A stretch of 64,000 nt of DNA from NCBI GenBank assembly GCA_016872725.1, contig VGZC01000022.1, positions 1-64,000 on the forward strand, read 5' to 3'. Positions within the stretch are counted from its first letter, which is position 1; every line of letters starts with the position of its first letter. The notes beneath the pieces were generated by a model, which did not search any database, was not told the origin of the DNA, and saw only the letters and a program-made list of their open reading frames with translations. Shown here piece by piece: positions 53,406 through 61,845 of this stretch. The stretch is from Planctomycetota bacterium (GTDB lineage: Bacteria > Planctomycetota > Planctomycetia > Pirellulales > Pirellulaceae). The translations under genes and the position numbers were made by a program.

Positions 53406-54380
53406 CTACCGAGTCGGATTGGGTTCGGTGCCGGGCATGGGAGGCGCGTTCGCGGTCCGCAATCCCGTCGAGTTCCGCACGTCGAGCACGAGCGGTTCCT
53501 TGCCCGATGGGTCGAACGGCCCGTTTTGCCGGACGAACTCGGCGATCCACTCGACCTTACGCACCGAATCGGGTTCGCCTTGCGGTTCGCTGCCCGGCGC
53601 ATGGCCCCACAGGACGCGCGACGCGCCGCGGGTCCGCAGTTCATAGGCCGGCATGCCGCCGGACGACGACGGCTCGACGGCGACGATCCGGTAGAGATTC
53701 CATGGAGCCCACGCTTTTTCGAGGACCGCGGCGATGCGCGCCGCGCCGACGATCCGTTCGTCGTTCCATACCGTTCCGAGAGGCCCCGACGGCATCGAAT
53801 AATCGGTTGTGATCTTGGGAAAGCGGTCGAGCAGTCCGCTGTCCCGGTGGAATCGGTCCTCCGGCAGGACGACGCCGTCCGCATCGACCGGTTCGTACGA
53901 CAGGATCTTGTTGAAAATGACCTCGACGAGCGCGACGGGACGTCGGTATTCGAGTTCCACTTCGACGGCGGCCGGCGCCCGCTTGCGAACGCGGATCACG
54001 CGCCGCACCCACGTATGAAGTTCGAAGGCGCGCGCGATCTTCACCGCCGCCTGCTCGTCCAGGACGTTGACCTCGAGCAGACCGCCGTCCCGGATCGCCT
54101 CATGCTTGACGCGCGTCGAGGGATCGATCCAGTCGGGTTGTTCGGTGACGATCAGCGATTCCTCGGTCAACCGATGCTCGGGGCGTTCGGCAATCCAATG
54201 TCCCCATTGTTTCCAGGCCGCGATCGAGCCGACGGCGACGGCGAGCACGAGTCCCGCGATCCAAAGCCACCCGGCTCCAAACACGCCGCGCGCGAATCCG
54301 GGGAACCGGGACAAGGCCCTCGCAAAGCCGCGACCGGAGTTCGAGCCTCCGGTCGATCGTCCTCGTTTTGCGGCGCTCAT
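53406..54380 (-). CDS. ftsQ: FtsQ-like divisome membrane protein
   Basis: 324 residues. A basic Ser/Gly/Arg cytoplasmic N-terminus (1-35), one transmembrane helix (about 38-56), and a periplasmic part. The latter contains a POTRA/FtsQ-like region in which 'HTWVRRVIRVRKRAPAAVEVELEYRRPVALVEV' (about 135-165) matches FtsQ/DivIB logic. Starts five bases after the murB stop on the same strand, the classic murB-ftsQ order of dcw clusters. Identification is by this context and topology; sequence similarity of FtsQ proteins is low. Most planctomycetes lack ftsZ, so its division role there is unclear. Confidence 0.68.
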   Translation of the reverse strand: MSAAKRGRSTGGSNSGRGFARALSRFPGFARGVFGAGWLWIAGLVLAVAVGSIAAWKQWGHWIAERPEHRLTEESLIVTEQPDWIDPSTRVKHEAIRDGGLLEVNVLDEQAAVKIARAFELHTWVRRVIRVRKRAPAAVEVELEYRRPVALVEVIFNKILSYEPVDADGVVLPEDRFHRDSGLLDRFPKITTDYSMPSGPLGTVWNDERIVGAARIAAVLEKAWAPWNLYRIVAVEPSSSGGMPAYELRTRGASRVLWGHAPGSEPQGEPDSVRKVEWIAEFVRQNGPFDPSGKEPLVLDVRNSTGLRTANAPPMPGTEPNPTR

Positions 54381-54385
54381 CGCGG

Positions 54386-55288
54386 CTACCAGACTTCGAG
54401 CGTGGTTTCGAGTTCGATGCCGAGCCGATCGAAGACCGTCTTGCGCAGGATGTCGACCAGTTTCAGGACGTCGCTCGCCGACGCGCCCGGATGGGCGATC
54501 AGGAAATTCGGATCGCGATCGGAGACTTCGGCGTTGCCGACCCGCGTTCCTTTCAATCCGGCCTGTTCGATGAGCGACGCGGCGGACGCCCAGCTCGGGT
54601 TGGCGAAAACCGCCGCCGCGCACTGGCTCGCAAGGGGCTGCGCGGCCTTCCGCATGATCCACAATTGTTGCATCCGTTGGGTCAACAACGCGGGCTCGCC
54701 TCGATCGAGAATGAACTCGGCGCGGAGGATGACGAGGTCGTCGAGATTGCTTGCGCGGTACGAGAACTGGAGTCCGTCGCGGGCATACGTCTTGGTTTCG
54801 CCACGGCGCGTCAACGTCACGACGCCGGCCGTCCATTGACCGATGTCGGTTCCCTGGGCATTCGTATTCGATTTGAGTGCGCCCCCGATCGTTCCGGGGA
54901 TTCCGACGAACGATTCGAGGCCGGCGAGTCCTTCACGTACGGCCGTGGAAACGACATGTCCGAGCCGAGCGCCTCCGCCCGCCGTCACGGTGCGGTCGTT
55001 CACCGTTATTTCGGTGAACGCCGGAGCCGTCACGGAGATGACCAGATCCGGAACGCCCTCGTCGCGCACCAGCAGATTCGATCCTCCCCCGAGGATGCGA
55101 ACCGGTACGCCGTTCGCATCGCACCGGCGCAGCAGTTCCCGCAATTCGTCGGCCGTCGTCGGTTCGGCGAAGTACTCGGCGGGACCTCCCAGCCTGAGCC
55201 AGGTATGCGGCGCGAGGGGTTCGTTGGCTCGAACCACATGTTCCAGTCCCTGAAAGATCCGCATGGCGTCATCCATCCCCGGCTCCAT
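54386..55288 (-). CDS. murB: UDP-N-acetylenolpyruvoylglucosamine reductase, with altered active-site residues
   Basis: 300 residues. FAD enzyme reducing UDP-GlcNAc-enolpyruvate to UDP-MurNAc in peptidoglycan synthesis. FAD-binding 'ILGGGSNLLVRD' (65-76) and 'GIPGTIGGAL' (129-138), 'FSYRAS' (Tyr177, Arg178) and the type II C-terminal pattern are present. The catalytic Ser/Cys motif, normally Ser-Ala-Gly-Ser/Cys before Val-Phe-x-Asn-Pro, reads C223-A-A-A226-V-F. The C-terminal Leu-Glu-x-Glu-Val reads 'LETTLEV', so the second catalytic Glu is also uncertain. Either a divergent active site or reduced activity. An in-frame ATG at 55276 is an alternative start. Followed directly by ftsQ. Confidence 0.9.
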   Translation of the reverse strand: MEPGMDDAMRIFQGLEHVVRANEPLAPHTWLRLGGPAEYFAEPTTADELRELLRRCDANGVPVRILGGGSNLLVRDEGVPDLVISVTAPAFTEITVNDRTVTAGGGARLGHVVSTAVREGLAGLESFVGIPGTIGGALKSNTNAQGTDIGQWTAGVVTLTRRGETKTYARDGLQFSYRASNLDDLVILRAEFILDRGEPALLTQRMQQLWIMRKAAQPLASQCAAAVFANPSWASAASLIEQAGLKGTRVGNAEVSDRDPNFLIAHPGASASDVLKLVDILRKTVFDRLGIELETTLEVW

Positions 55289-55417
55289 CGCATGTCATCC
55301 GCGCGATAATATGCCGTTCGTTCGGGAGTGTCAATTGTGTTCACCGGGCCGTGCCGACGCGGTCGACTCCGCGATCGACGCGAACAAGGCCCGTCTTGGG
55401 GATTGGGAGGCGGTCGG

Positions 55418-56653
55418 GTGCGGGCGGAAATCCTCTCCATCGGCGATGAGCTGATCACCGGGCAGCGGCTCGACACGAACAGCGCGTGGCTCAGCGCCCG
55501 GCTGCTCGAACTGGGCATCCGCGCGGCGTTCCATACCACGGTCGGCGACGACCTCGACTCGAATGTCGATGCGTTTCGGCTCGCCATGGAACGCGCCGAC
55601 GTCGTTGTCGCCACCGGAGGGCTCGGCCCGACCGCCGATGATCTCACGCGCGACGCGCTCGCGGCCGCGTGCGACACGGAATTGGACGTCGATCGCGAAT
55701 CGCTCGACCGGATTACGGCCCTATTCGCGCGGCGAGGGCGGCCGATGCCCGAGCGCAACCGCGTTCAGGCGCTCGTTCCCCGAGGCGCCCGCCCCATCCC
55801 CAATCCCAACGGAACGGCGCCCGGAATCGAGTTGTCGCGCGATCGGGCGGGTCGAACTCCCGTTTGGTTGTTCGCGCTGCCGGGCGTGCCGGCCGAGATG
55901 ATCGAGATGTGGCACGCTTCGGTCGCGCCGCGCCTTCAAAGCGAGTTCCCGCGCCCGCGCGTCTGGAAACACCATGTCGTCAAGTGCTTTGGCGCGGGCG
56001 AGAGCGAACTGGAGGCGAGGCTGCCCGATCTGATCCGACGCGGTCGGAGGCCCGAGGTGGGGATCACGGTGAGCCAGGCGACCATTTCCCTGCGGATCCA
56101 GGCGGAAGGAACCGACGAAGGCGAATGCGACGCGTTGATCGCCGAGACCCGCGCCGCGATCGATGCCTGTTTGGGAACGCTGGTCTTCGGAACCGGGGAC
56201 GACGAATTGCAGCACGCCGTCGCGTGCCTCCTTCAGGAACGGAGGTATTCGCTCGCCGTCCATGAGTCGGGGACGCAAGGTCGCATCGCCTCATGGTTCG
56301 CGGAAGCCGGCGCCCCGTCCGTGTGGCGCGGCGCGATCGTCGAACCCGACTCGCCGGGCGAAGCAGACCCGGGTCGACCGGATGCGGAATCCGAACGGGT
56401 CATCGAGCGGGCCCGTCGCTGCCGCGATGCGTTCGGCGCGGATATCGGGCTTGCCGTCGGGCCATGGCCCGCGAACCGTTCATCGAGCGATGGGGCGCGC
56501 ATCGTGTTCGCGGTCGCCGCGCGCGACGGCGCATTCTCTCAAACCGCCTCCGTCGCCGGACATCCCGATCTCGTGCGCACGCGCGCCGCGAAGCAGGCGC
56601 TGAACGGCCTCCGGTTGTGGCTCCTGCGCGAAACCACGTCCACACGCGGATAA
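55418..56653 (+). CDS. cinA: CinA-like protein: MoCF domain with degenerate PncC-like C-terminus
   Basis: 411 residues. The N-terminal half (1-170) is the molybdopterin-binding/ADP-ribose pyrophosphatase domain ('AEILSIGDELITGQRLDTNSAWLSARL' and 'VVVATGGLGPTADDLTRDALA'). The C-terminal half should be a nicotinamide-mononucleotide deamidase (PncC) domain, but its catalytic 'ESCTGG' reads 'ESGTQG', and the Gly-Ala-Val-Ser and Ala-Gly-Pro-Gly-Gly elements are missing, so the deamidase is probably inactive. GTG start with GGAGG seven bases upstream; the frame is open to 55328 without similarity. Divergent from murB. Confidence 0.85.
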   Translation: MRAEILSIGDELITGQRLDTNSAWLSARLLELGIRAAFHTTVGDDLDSNVDAFRLAMERADVVVATGGLGPTADDLTRDALAAACDTELDVDRESLDRITALFARRGRPMPERNRVQALVPRGARPIPNPNGTAPGIELSRDRAGRTPVWLFALPGVPAEMIEMWHASVAPRLQSEFPRPRVWKHHVVKCFGAGESELEARLPDLIRRGRRPEVGITVSQATISLRIQAEGTDEGECDALIAETRAAIDACLGTLVFGTGDDELQHAVACLLQERRYSLAVHESGTQGRIASWFAEAGAPSVWRGAIVEPDSPGEADPGRPDAESERVIERARRCRDAFGADIGLAVGPWPANRSSSDGARIVFAVAARDGAFSQTASVAGHPDLVRTRAAKQALNGLRLWLLRETTSTRG

Positions 56654-56706
56654 CCGGCCAACGCCCGGCGCCAAGGACACGATACCGCGGAATCCCTCGG
56701 GCGACC

Positions 56707-58629
56707 TCAGCGGGACGGCGACCAGCCCGAAGCCGAGTCGCTCGGCGCGCTGGAGTCGGTAGGGGATCGAGGCGTTGGAGGAGCGGCGACCTTGAGGTAC
56801 GCGTCGATCCATGCCTTTCCGCGGTCCGCTTCCTCGATGTTCCCCGCGGACCGATGGATGTTGACGATCCAATTGCGGACGGGAACGGCTGTCGGATCGC
56901 GTTGCAGGGCCTCTTGCGCCGATGCGATGGCCTCGGGGACGCGGTCAAGCACTTGTAGAGCGCGGGCCCGCATGAAATGAGGCTCGGGAAGATCGGGGTT
57001 CGCCGCGATCATTCGATCGGCGTATTCCAGAAACGCGCGCGGGTCCCCGTTCGCCGCCGACAGGAGGGCCAGCGCGCGCAGGCTCGGTCCCCGGTCGGGT
57101 TGCAACGCGACGGCCCGCTGCCAACACGCGATCCCCCGCTCGGTGTCCTGAACCACCATGTAACAGGCCGCCAACGGATCGAGGACGGCGATGTCGTCGC
57201 CCGTGGCCGCCGCGCCGACCGGGTCCAGTTCCCGGATCGCGAACCGCGCCAACTCGATGCTCCCCGTGGCGACCGCCTCGGTGGCCATGGCCACTCCCCG
57301 TGCTCGCCGCAGATCCGTTTCGCTCACCGATCCCCCGTCGATTCCGAATACGGCGAACCGTTCCCGCAGCGAGACCGGCGGAAGCGGTTTCGACGGTCGA
57401 TTTCGAAAATCGCGGAAGATCCGATGGTCGCTGATCGCCGTGTGGGGAATGAAGCTCGAGATCTCGGAGGGCATATGGCACGCGACGCACGAGCCGGACG
57501 CGGGAGGCGCCTGTCGCGTCTCCTCGGCGACGCTGCAACCTCGATCGGCGTGGCATTGGAGGCATCGTTCGCGGTAGTAGACCGCGCGCTGTTCGGCGGA
57601 AGGCCGTTCGTGCGGATTGTGGCAACTGATGCATCCCAGCCGGCCGTCGCTCTCCCGGAAACAGCGGCTCATCATCATCTGCAGGACGATCGACTGGTCG
57701 CCCTCGGGCGTATCCGGACGCGTGGAGCCCCGGTCGTAGACGATCAGCCGGTTCTCGTCGAGCCGCTGGCCGGGGCGGAAATCGTAGAGGTCTCGACCGA
57801 GCAGGGGAAGGGTCACTTTGGCTTTCAAATGGCACTGCCAGCAGACGGCGCCGCGGCGTTCGGGCGCGAGGTCGCCGATCTTCACCATCGGGTCGTCGGG
57901 GATCCCCTTCAAACGACGCGCGACATGCTCGCCGCCCGGGCCGTGGCACCGTTCACAGCCCACAAAAAGTTCGAGAAACGGCGGATCGACGAACTGGCCC
58001 GTATTCGCGCCCCACGATTCCATGCGGCCCGCGTGGCAGTACAGCCAGCCTTCGAGCAGTTGGTATTGGAATCGGCTATGGGTCCACGGCTTGTATCCGG
58101 GCGAAAGGCCCCATGACTGCGACTGCGTGTACCACGAGATGGGCGATTGATAGAGTCGGCCCTCGCGGTTGATCACATATCCGCGCCCCCGTACGCCCGA
58201 CCCGATGGCGAACATGACGCGCGCGGAATCATCGTACAACACCCCACCCCGCTCGTCGCGCACCCGTTCGTGATGCACGACCTTTCCGTCAACCTGTTCC
58301 ATGAAATAGTCTCGCCCGTCCGCCGTTTCGAACCGCGTGTCGGCGAAGTTCTCGATCGGCGTCGCGTTCTCGATTCGGCACATCGACCGACCCATTCCGT
58401 GCGTCGTCGTGTACGTATCGTATTGCCGCGGGTGGCAATCGCGGCAGGCCTGGCTGCCGAGGTAGTCGCCGTCCGGACGAGCGATCCGTTCCCGGCGCGC
58501 GACCGGCGCGCTGCGAACGGGCGGCTCCCCGTTGTTCGGGCGCTTCAGGGAATGCCAGACGCCCGCCCCGACCAGCGCCGCCGCAACGATCGCCAACGTC
58601 CAATTCAATCCGCGCACGGGATGCTCCAT
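56707..58629 (-). CDS. Six-heme c-type cytochrome with C-terminal TPR repeats
   Basis: 640 residues. A short N-terminus and a transmembrane anchor (about 10-27) place the rest outside the cytoplasm. Six Cys-x2-Cys-His motifs are visible (CRDCH at about residue 62, then CERCH, CWQCH, CISCH, CLQCH, CVACH), so six covalent c-type hemes are expected. TPR-like helices occupy about 470-610, followed by a Ser/Pro-rich tail. Arrangement resembles a cytochrome c family with TPR repeats frequent in planctomycetes, probably an electron-transfer or redox scaffold protein; the partner is unknown. Convergent with cinA, 53 bp apart. Confidence 0.9.
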   Translation of the reverse strand: MEHPVRGLNWTLAIVAAALVGAGVWHSLKRPNNGEPPVRSAPVARRERIARPDGDYLGSQACRDCHPRQYDTYTTTHGMGRSMCRIENATPIENFADTRFETADGRDYFMEQVDGKVVHHERVRDERGGVLYDDSARVMFAIGSGVRGRGYVINREGRLYQSPISWYTQSQSWGLSPGYKPWTHSRFQYQLLEGWLYCHAGRMESWGANTGQFVDPPFLELFVGCERCHGPGGEHVARRLKGIPDDPMVKIGDLAPERRGAVCWQCHLKAKVTLPLLGRDLYDFRPGQRLDENRLIVYDRGSTRPDTPEGDQSIVLQMMMSRCFRESDGRLGCISCHNPHERPSAEQRAVYYRERCLQCHADRGCSVAEETRQAPPASGSCVACHMPSEISSFIPHTAISDHRIFRDFRNRPSKPLPPVSLRERFAVFGIDGGSVSETDLRRARGVAMATEAVATGSIELARFAIRELDPVGAAATGDDIAVLDPLAACYMVVQDTERGIACWQRAVALQPDRGPSLRALALLSAANGDPRAFLEYADRMIAANPDLPEPHFMRARALQVLDRVPEAIASAQEALQRDPTAVPVRNWIVNIHRSAGNIEEADRGKAWIDAYLKVAAPPTPRSPTDSSAPSDSASGWSPSR

Positions 58630-58964
58630 TCCAAGGGTACTCGGTATTTTGCCGTAAGATCGTCTCCATGACGATAGACGCGCGCGGAGGATTCCCGGGC
58701 CCGCGGGTCGATTCGAGTCTGGGTCGGGTACGCGTACGCGCTCGGCGGCGCGGACGGCGCCTGTGAACGGCCGGACCTGTTCGCTTCTCGGGCCATTGGC
58801 CTCGCGGAATTCGATCGGTCGTTCGTGAATCGAGTTGACGGGCGCGGGGGGATCCCGCTAGAGTGATGAAGTCCCGGAAGAGCACGACCGAAACGGCCCG
58901 TGGATTGTGGTCCGGTCATCGCACTTGCCATCCGCGGGCCGCGTTTGCGGGAGGAGGACTAGCA
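58630..58964. other. Divergent intergenic region, 335 bp
   Basis: Separates the cytochrome gene from the small helical protein gene. Holds a promoter candidate at 58835-58864 for the latter. No other feature recognised. Confidence 0.5.
58835..58864 (+). promoter_or_regulatory. Candidate promoter for the small helical protein gene
   Basis: TTGACG (58835-58840), 18-bp spacer, TAGAGT (58859-58864). The predicted start is about 94 bp before the ATG at 58965. Confidence 0.45.
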
Positions 58965-59381
58965 ATGACGGTTCGTGAGTCCGACACGAGCGGACTGGCG
59001 TCGGGGTGTTATCAGGAATTGCGGACGCAGCTCGATCGCCTTGGCAACTGTGTTGCGACGACGCGAAGCGATCCCGAAGAGATTTTGTTCGCGCTTCGCA
59101 AACTGCAGCGCGCGATGATCGTCCGATTCGCGCGGGAGCTCGCCTGGCATCAGTCGCGTGTCGGTCAATGTCCGTGGCTGGAGCCGGATGTCCGGAAGCT
59201 TGAATCCCGCCACGATCGGCTCATGGCCGAAGTCGCGTCGATCCAGGCAAGCAGCGATCGCCATCCGCTCCATGTCTGCACGCGGGTCGCGGACCTCGCC
59301 GAGCGACTCATGGAGCATGAGACGGCCGAACGGCGGCTTTACGACGCGTTGGCGAGCGCCGAAACGGTCAACGCCCTCTGA
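58965..59381 (+). CDS. Small helical protein of unknown function, possibly hemerythrin-like
   Basis: 138 residues, all-helical prediction with no signal or membrane segment. Contains His/Glu groups reminiscent of hemerythrin helices ('LESRHDRLMAEV', 'RLMEHETAERRLYDAL'), which could bind a di-iron centre, but the full set of ligands is not certain. GAGGAGG lies about 8 bp before the ATG; an upstream frame to 58863 has no extra similarity. It stands alone, followed by a minisatellite and the convergent HtrA gene. Confidence 0.6.
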   Translation: MTVRESDTSGLASGCYQELRTQLDRLGNCVATTRSDPEEILFALRKLQRAMIVRFARELAWHQSRVGQCPWLEPDVRKLESRHDRLMAEVASIQASSDRHPLHVCTRVADLAERLMEHETAERRLYDALASAETVNAL

Positions 59382-59396
59382 ACCGTCGAGACCCGC

Positions 59397-59522
59397 GCCG
59401 GACGGTGTTGTCGCCGGACGGTGTTGTCGCCGGACGGTGTTGTCGCCGGACGGTGTTGTCGCCGGACGGTGTTGTCGCCGGACGGTGTTGTCGCCGGACG
59501 GTGTTGTCGCCGGACGGTGTTG
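59397..59522. repeat. 16-bp minisatellite, seven full copies plus one partial
   Basis: GCCGGACGGTGTTGTC repeats perfectly from 59397 to 59508, with an eighth copy truncated after 14 bases. Lies between convergent genes (15 bp after the helical protein, about 56 bp from the HtrA gene). Three units are needed to keep frame, so it is not a normal coding repeat. Confidence 0.95.
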
Positions 59523-59554
59523 GGGGTGACTTGGGCGTCGGGACGGGGTTGGCG

Positions 59555-59569
59555 GGGCCCGCCGGGCCC
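59555..59569. terminator. GC hairpin after the HtrA gene
   Basis: GGGCCC (59555-59560) and GGGCCC (59564-59569) can pair with a 3-nt loop, ten bases after the HtrA stop on the minus strand. No T-run, so termination is only a guess. Confidence 0.25.
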
Positions 59570-59578
59570 GAGCGCGCG

Positions 59579-60976
59579 TCATTCGATCGACGGTCGATCG
59601 CCGACAACGATGGCGAGCTCGATTTCGTCACCGTCGCGCAGCAACCGCAACGTCGCGCCGGTGCCGATCTGAGTTCCGGCGACGAGCCGGCTGAGTGTCG
59701 ATGGATTGGTGATTTCCTCGCCGTTCCATCCGACGATGACGTCACCGGCTCGAACGCCCGCGTCGCGAGCGGGCGAGTTGCCGTCGATTTCAACGACATG
59801 GGTGACGAGCACGCCGTGCGGGTGGGCCATCCGGAGGCGGTCGGCCAGCGCATCGGACACATCGTCCATCTGAACGCCGAGCCAACCTCGGGCGACTCGG
59901 CCGTCGCGCACGAGTCGTTCGAAGACGTCGCGGGCGACATGGCTGGGTACCGCGAAGCTGACACCTTGATACGCTTCGCCGACGATGGCCGTATTGATTC
60001 CGATGACGCGGCCTTGTTCGTCGACGAGCGGACCTCCACTGTTTCCCGGATTGACGGCGGCGTCGGTTTGGAGGAAATCCTGATAGGGAGTTCCCGCGAT
60101 GCCGCCGCGGTGCTTGGCGCTCAGGATGCCGAGCGTGACCGTGCGTTGTAGGCCGAACGGGCTTCCGGCGGCCCAGACGAGCGAGCCGACGTCGATACGG
60201 TGGCTATCACCCCAGGATGCCGCCGTCAATCGATCGGCGTCGACCTTGAGCACGGCGAGGTCGGAGGGTCCGTCGTAGCCGACGAGCTGCGCGCCGACGC
60301 GCCGGCCGTCACTGAGCCCCACTCGAATTTCGCTCGCGCCGCGCACGACATGGTAGTTCGTCAGAATGAAGCCCGACGCATCGACGATGACGCCGGACCC
60401 TTGTCCGGACCGATCGTGTTCGGGATGCCCAAAAAAGACGGACGGTTCGGTCGCCACTTCCGCCGTCGCCGTTTCCACGTTGATATGCACGACGCTCGGA
60501 CCGATCCGTTTGCTGACGCGCTGACCGGCGTTGGAGATCTCGGCGGTCGGATCGGAAACGAGCGCGGCGCCGGCGGCCTCGTATTCCGCCCGTTCGCGCC
60601 CCCGCGTGATCGCGTATTGGATCTCCTCGGCGAACCACGGCACAAAATACCGCACGCCGACCATCAGCAATACGACGGCCGCCATCCAGAGGAACCGGGG
60701 AAGCGGTTCGGAGGATTGCGCGCGAGCCGGCCCGATGTGTGTCGCCGCCGGAGCGCCGACACGCGTCGCGGCGACGCGGTCGGTATCGAGCGGACCGTCG
60801 ATCGGAACGGGTACCGCCGCCTGATGATCGGCGGGCGGTGGAGGAACCGGGGATCCCGTGGGTGCGCGCATGATCGGATGCTTCACCGGAGAAAAGAACC
60901 GATGTCCCGAACGATCCTCGGCAACGGATGCGCGGCGGGACGGGCCCGCCGAACGAACCTCGCGATCCTCCTTCAT
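59579..60976 (-). CDS. Membrane-anchored HtrA/DegP-type serine protease
   Basis: 465 residues. Cytoplasmic Pro/Ala-rich extension (1-94), transmembrane helix 95-115, trypsin-like protease domain with His209 ('LTNYHVV'), Asp239 ('SDLAVLKV') and Ser313 ('[10 protein letters not shown]'), then one PDZ domain (about 370-455). It degrades or senses misfolded proteins outside the cytoplasm. The membrane anchor and single PDZ resemble DegS or HhoA/HtrA-type proteases. AAGGGCG is seven bases before the chosen [11 protein letters not shown] at about 60871 is an alternative that a promoter at 60990-61018 would favour. Divergent from hslV. Confidence 0.92.
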   Translation of the reverse strand: MKEDREVRSAGPSRRASVAEDRSGHRFFSPVKHPIMRAPTGSPVPPPPADHQAAVPVPIDGPLDTDRVAATRVGAPAATHIGPARAQSSEPLPRFLWMAAVVLLMVGVRYFVPWFAEEIQYAITRGRERAEYEAAGAALVSDPTAEISNAGQRVSKRIGPSVVHINVETATAEVATEPSVFFGHPEHDRSGQGSGVIVDASGFILTNYHVVRGASEIRVGLSDGRRVGAQLVGYDGPSDLAVLKVDADRLTAASWGDSHRIDVGSLVWAAGSPFGLQRTVTLGILSAKHRGGIAGTPYQDFLQTDAAVNPGNSGGPLVDEQGRVIGINTAIVGEAYQGVSFAVPSHVARDVFERLVRDGRVARGWLGVQMDDVSDALADRLRMAHPHGVLVTHVVEIDGNSPARDAGVRAGDVIVGWNGEEITNPSTLSRLVAGTQIGTGATLRLLRDGDEIELAIVVGDRPSIE

Positions 60977-61299
60977 CGGAACGCCCTTCTTTATACCGGG
61001 ACGGGTACCATTCGTCAAAGAACTCGGCCGGAAGACGCGAGCCGAGCGGGTGGATCGTTCGGGTTTCGGGCGGCCTGGCAGGGCTGATACGTTCTATGGT
61101 AATCGCCGCGGGAAACGCGGCAAATCGGCCGGGCGCGGCCGGAACAACCGGCGTCCTCGTCCCATTTCACCGGGGCCTGGGATTGAGCCCACAACGAACG
61201 GCGACGGCCCGGGGAGATAGGCGGCCGACTTCGCCGCGCTACCCCACTCGCCGCTCTTCGCGAAATCGAAGACAATGCGCCGCGTCGAAGGGAGGTGCC
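60977..61299. other. Divergent region between the HtrA gene and hslVU, 323 bp
   Basis: Holds the HtrA promoter (60990-61018). No clear hslV promoter could be picked. No gene or repeat recognised. Confidence 0.45.
60990..61018 (-). promoter_or_regulatory. Near-consensus sigma70 promoter of the HtrA gene
   Basis: Minus strand: TTGACG (61018-61013), 17-bp spacer, TATAAA (60995-60990). The -10 lies only 13 bp before the ATG at 60976, so transcripts would be almost leaderless or translation starts further in. Confidence 0.55.
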
Positions 61300-61845
61300 A
61301 TGGAACCATTCCACGGAACGACCATCCTGTCGGTTCGGCGCGGCGGTCGCGTCGCGATGGGGGGGGACGGGCAGGTCACGCTCGGTTCGGCCATCATGAA
61401 GGCCGACGCGGTCAAGATCCGAAGGCTGGCCGGCGGCGAGGTCCTTTGCGGATTCGCGGGAGCGAGCGCGGATGCGTTCGCACTGCTCGAGCGGTTCGAG
61501 GCGAAACTGAAGGATTACCCGGCGAACGTGCCCCGAGCGGCGACGGAGCTCGCCAAGGAGTGGCGGACGGACCGCGCTCTGCGGCGTCTCGAGGCCTTGC
61601 TCGCCGTCGCCGACGCGCGGTGTTCGCTGCTGGTCAGCGGTACCGGGGACGTGATCCAGCCGTCCGATGGGGTCATCGGAATCGGGTCGGGAGGCCACTA
61701 CGCGGTCGCCGCCGCGCGCGGTCTGCTCGCCCACTCGTCACTCGCCGCCGCCGAATTGGTGCGCGCTTCGCTTGAAATCGCGGCCGGCATCGATATCTAC
61801 ACGAATATGCAGATCATGGTGGAGGAACTCGTTTGTCCGCATTGA
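61300..61845 (+). CDS. hslV: ATP-dependent protease HslV, peptidase subunit
   Basis: 181 residues, standard size. N-terminal threonine peptidase: the propeptide MEPFHG is removed to expose Thr7 ('[23 protein letters not shown]'). Forms a dodecamer that works with the HslU ATPase to degrade misfolded proteins. GGGAGG lies just before the ATG. Overlaps hslU by 13 bp, so the two are translationally coupled. Confidence 0.96.
   Translation: MEPFHGTTILSVRRGGRVAMGGDGQVTLGSAIMKADAVKIRRLAGGEVLCGFAGASADAFALLERFEAKLKDYPANVPRAATELAKEWRTDRALRRLEALLAVADARCSLLVSGTGDVIQPSDGVIGIGSGGHYAVAAARGLLAHSSLAAAELVRASLEIAAGIDIYTNMQIMVEELVCPH

Noticed and set aside
59397-59522. CRISPR array
   Set aside because: The 16-bp units are contiguous with no spacers and no cas genes are nearby.
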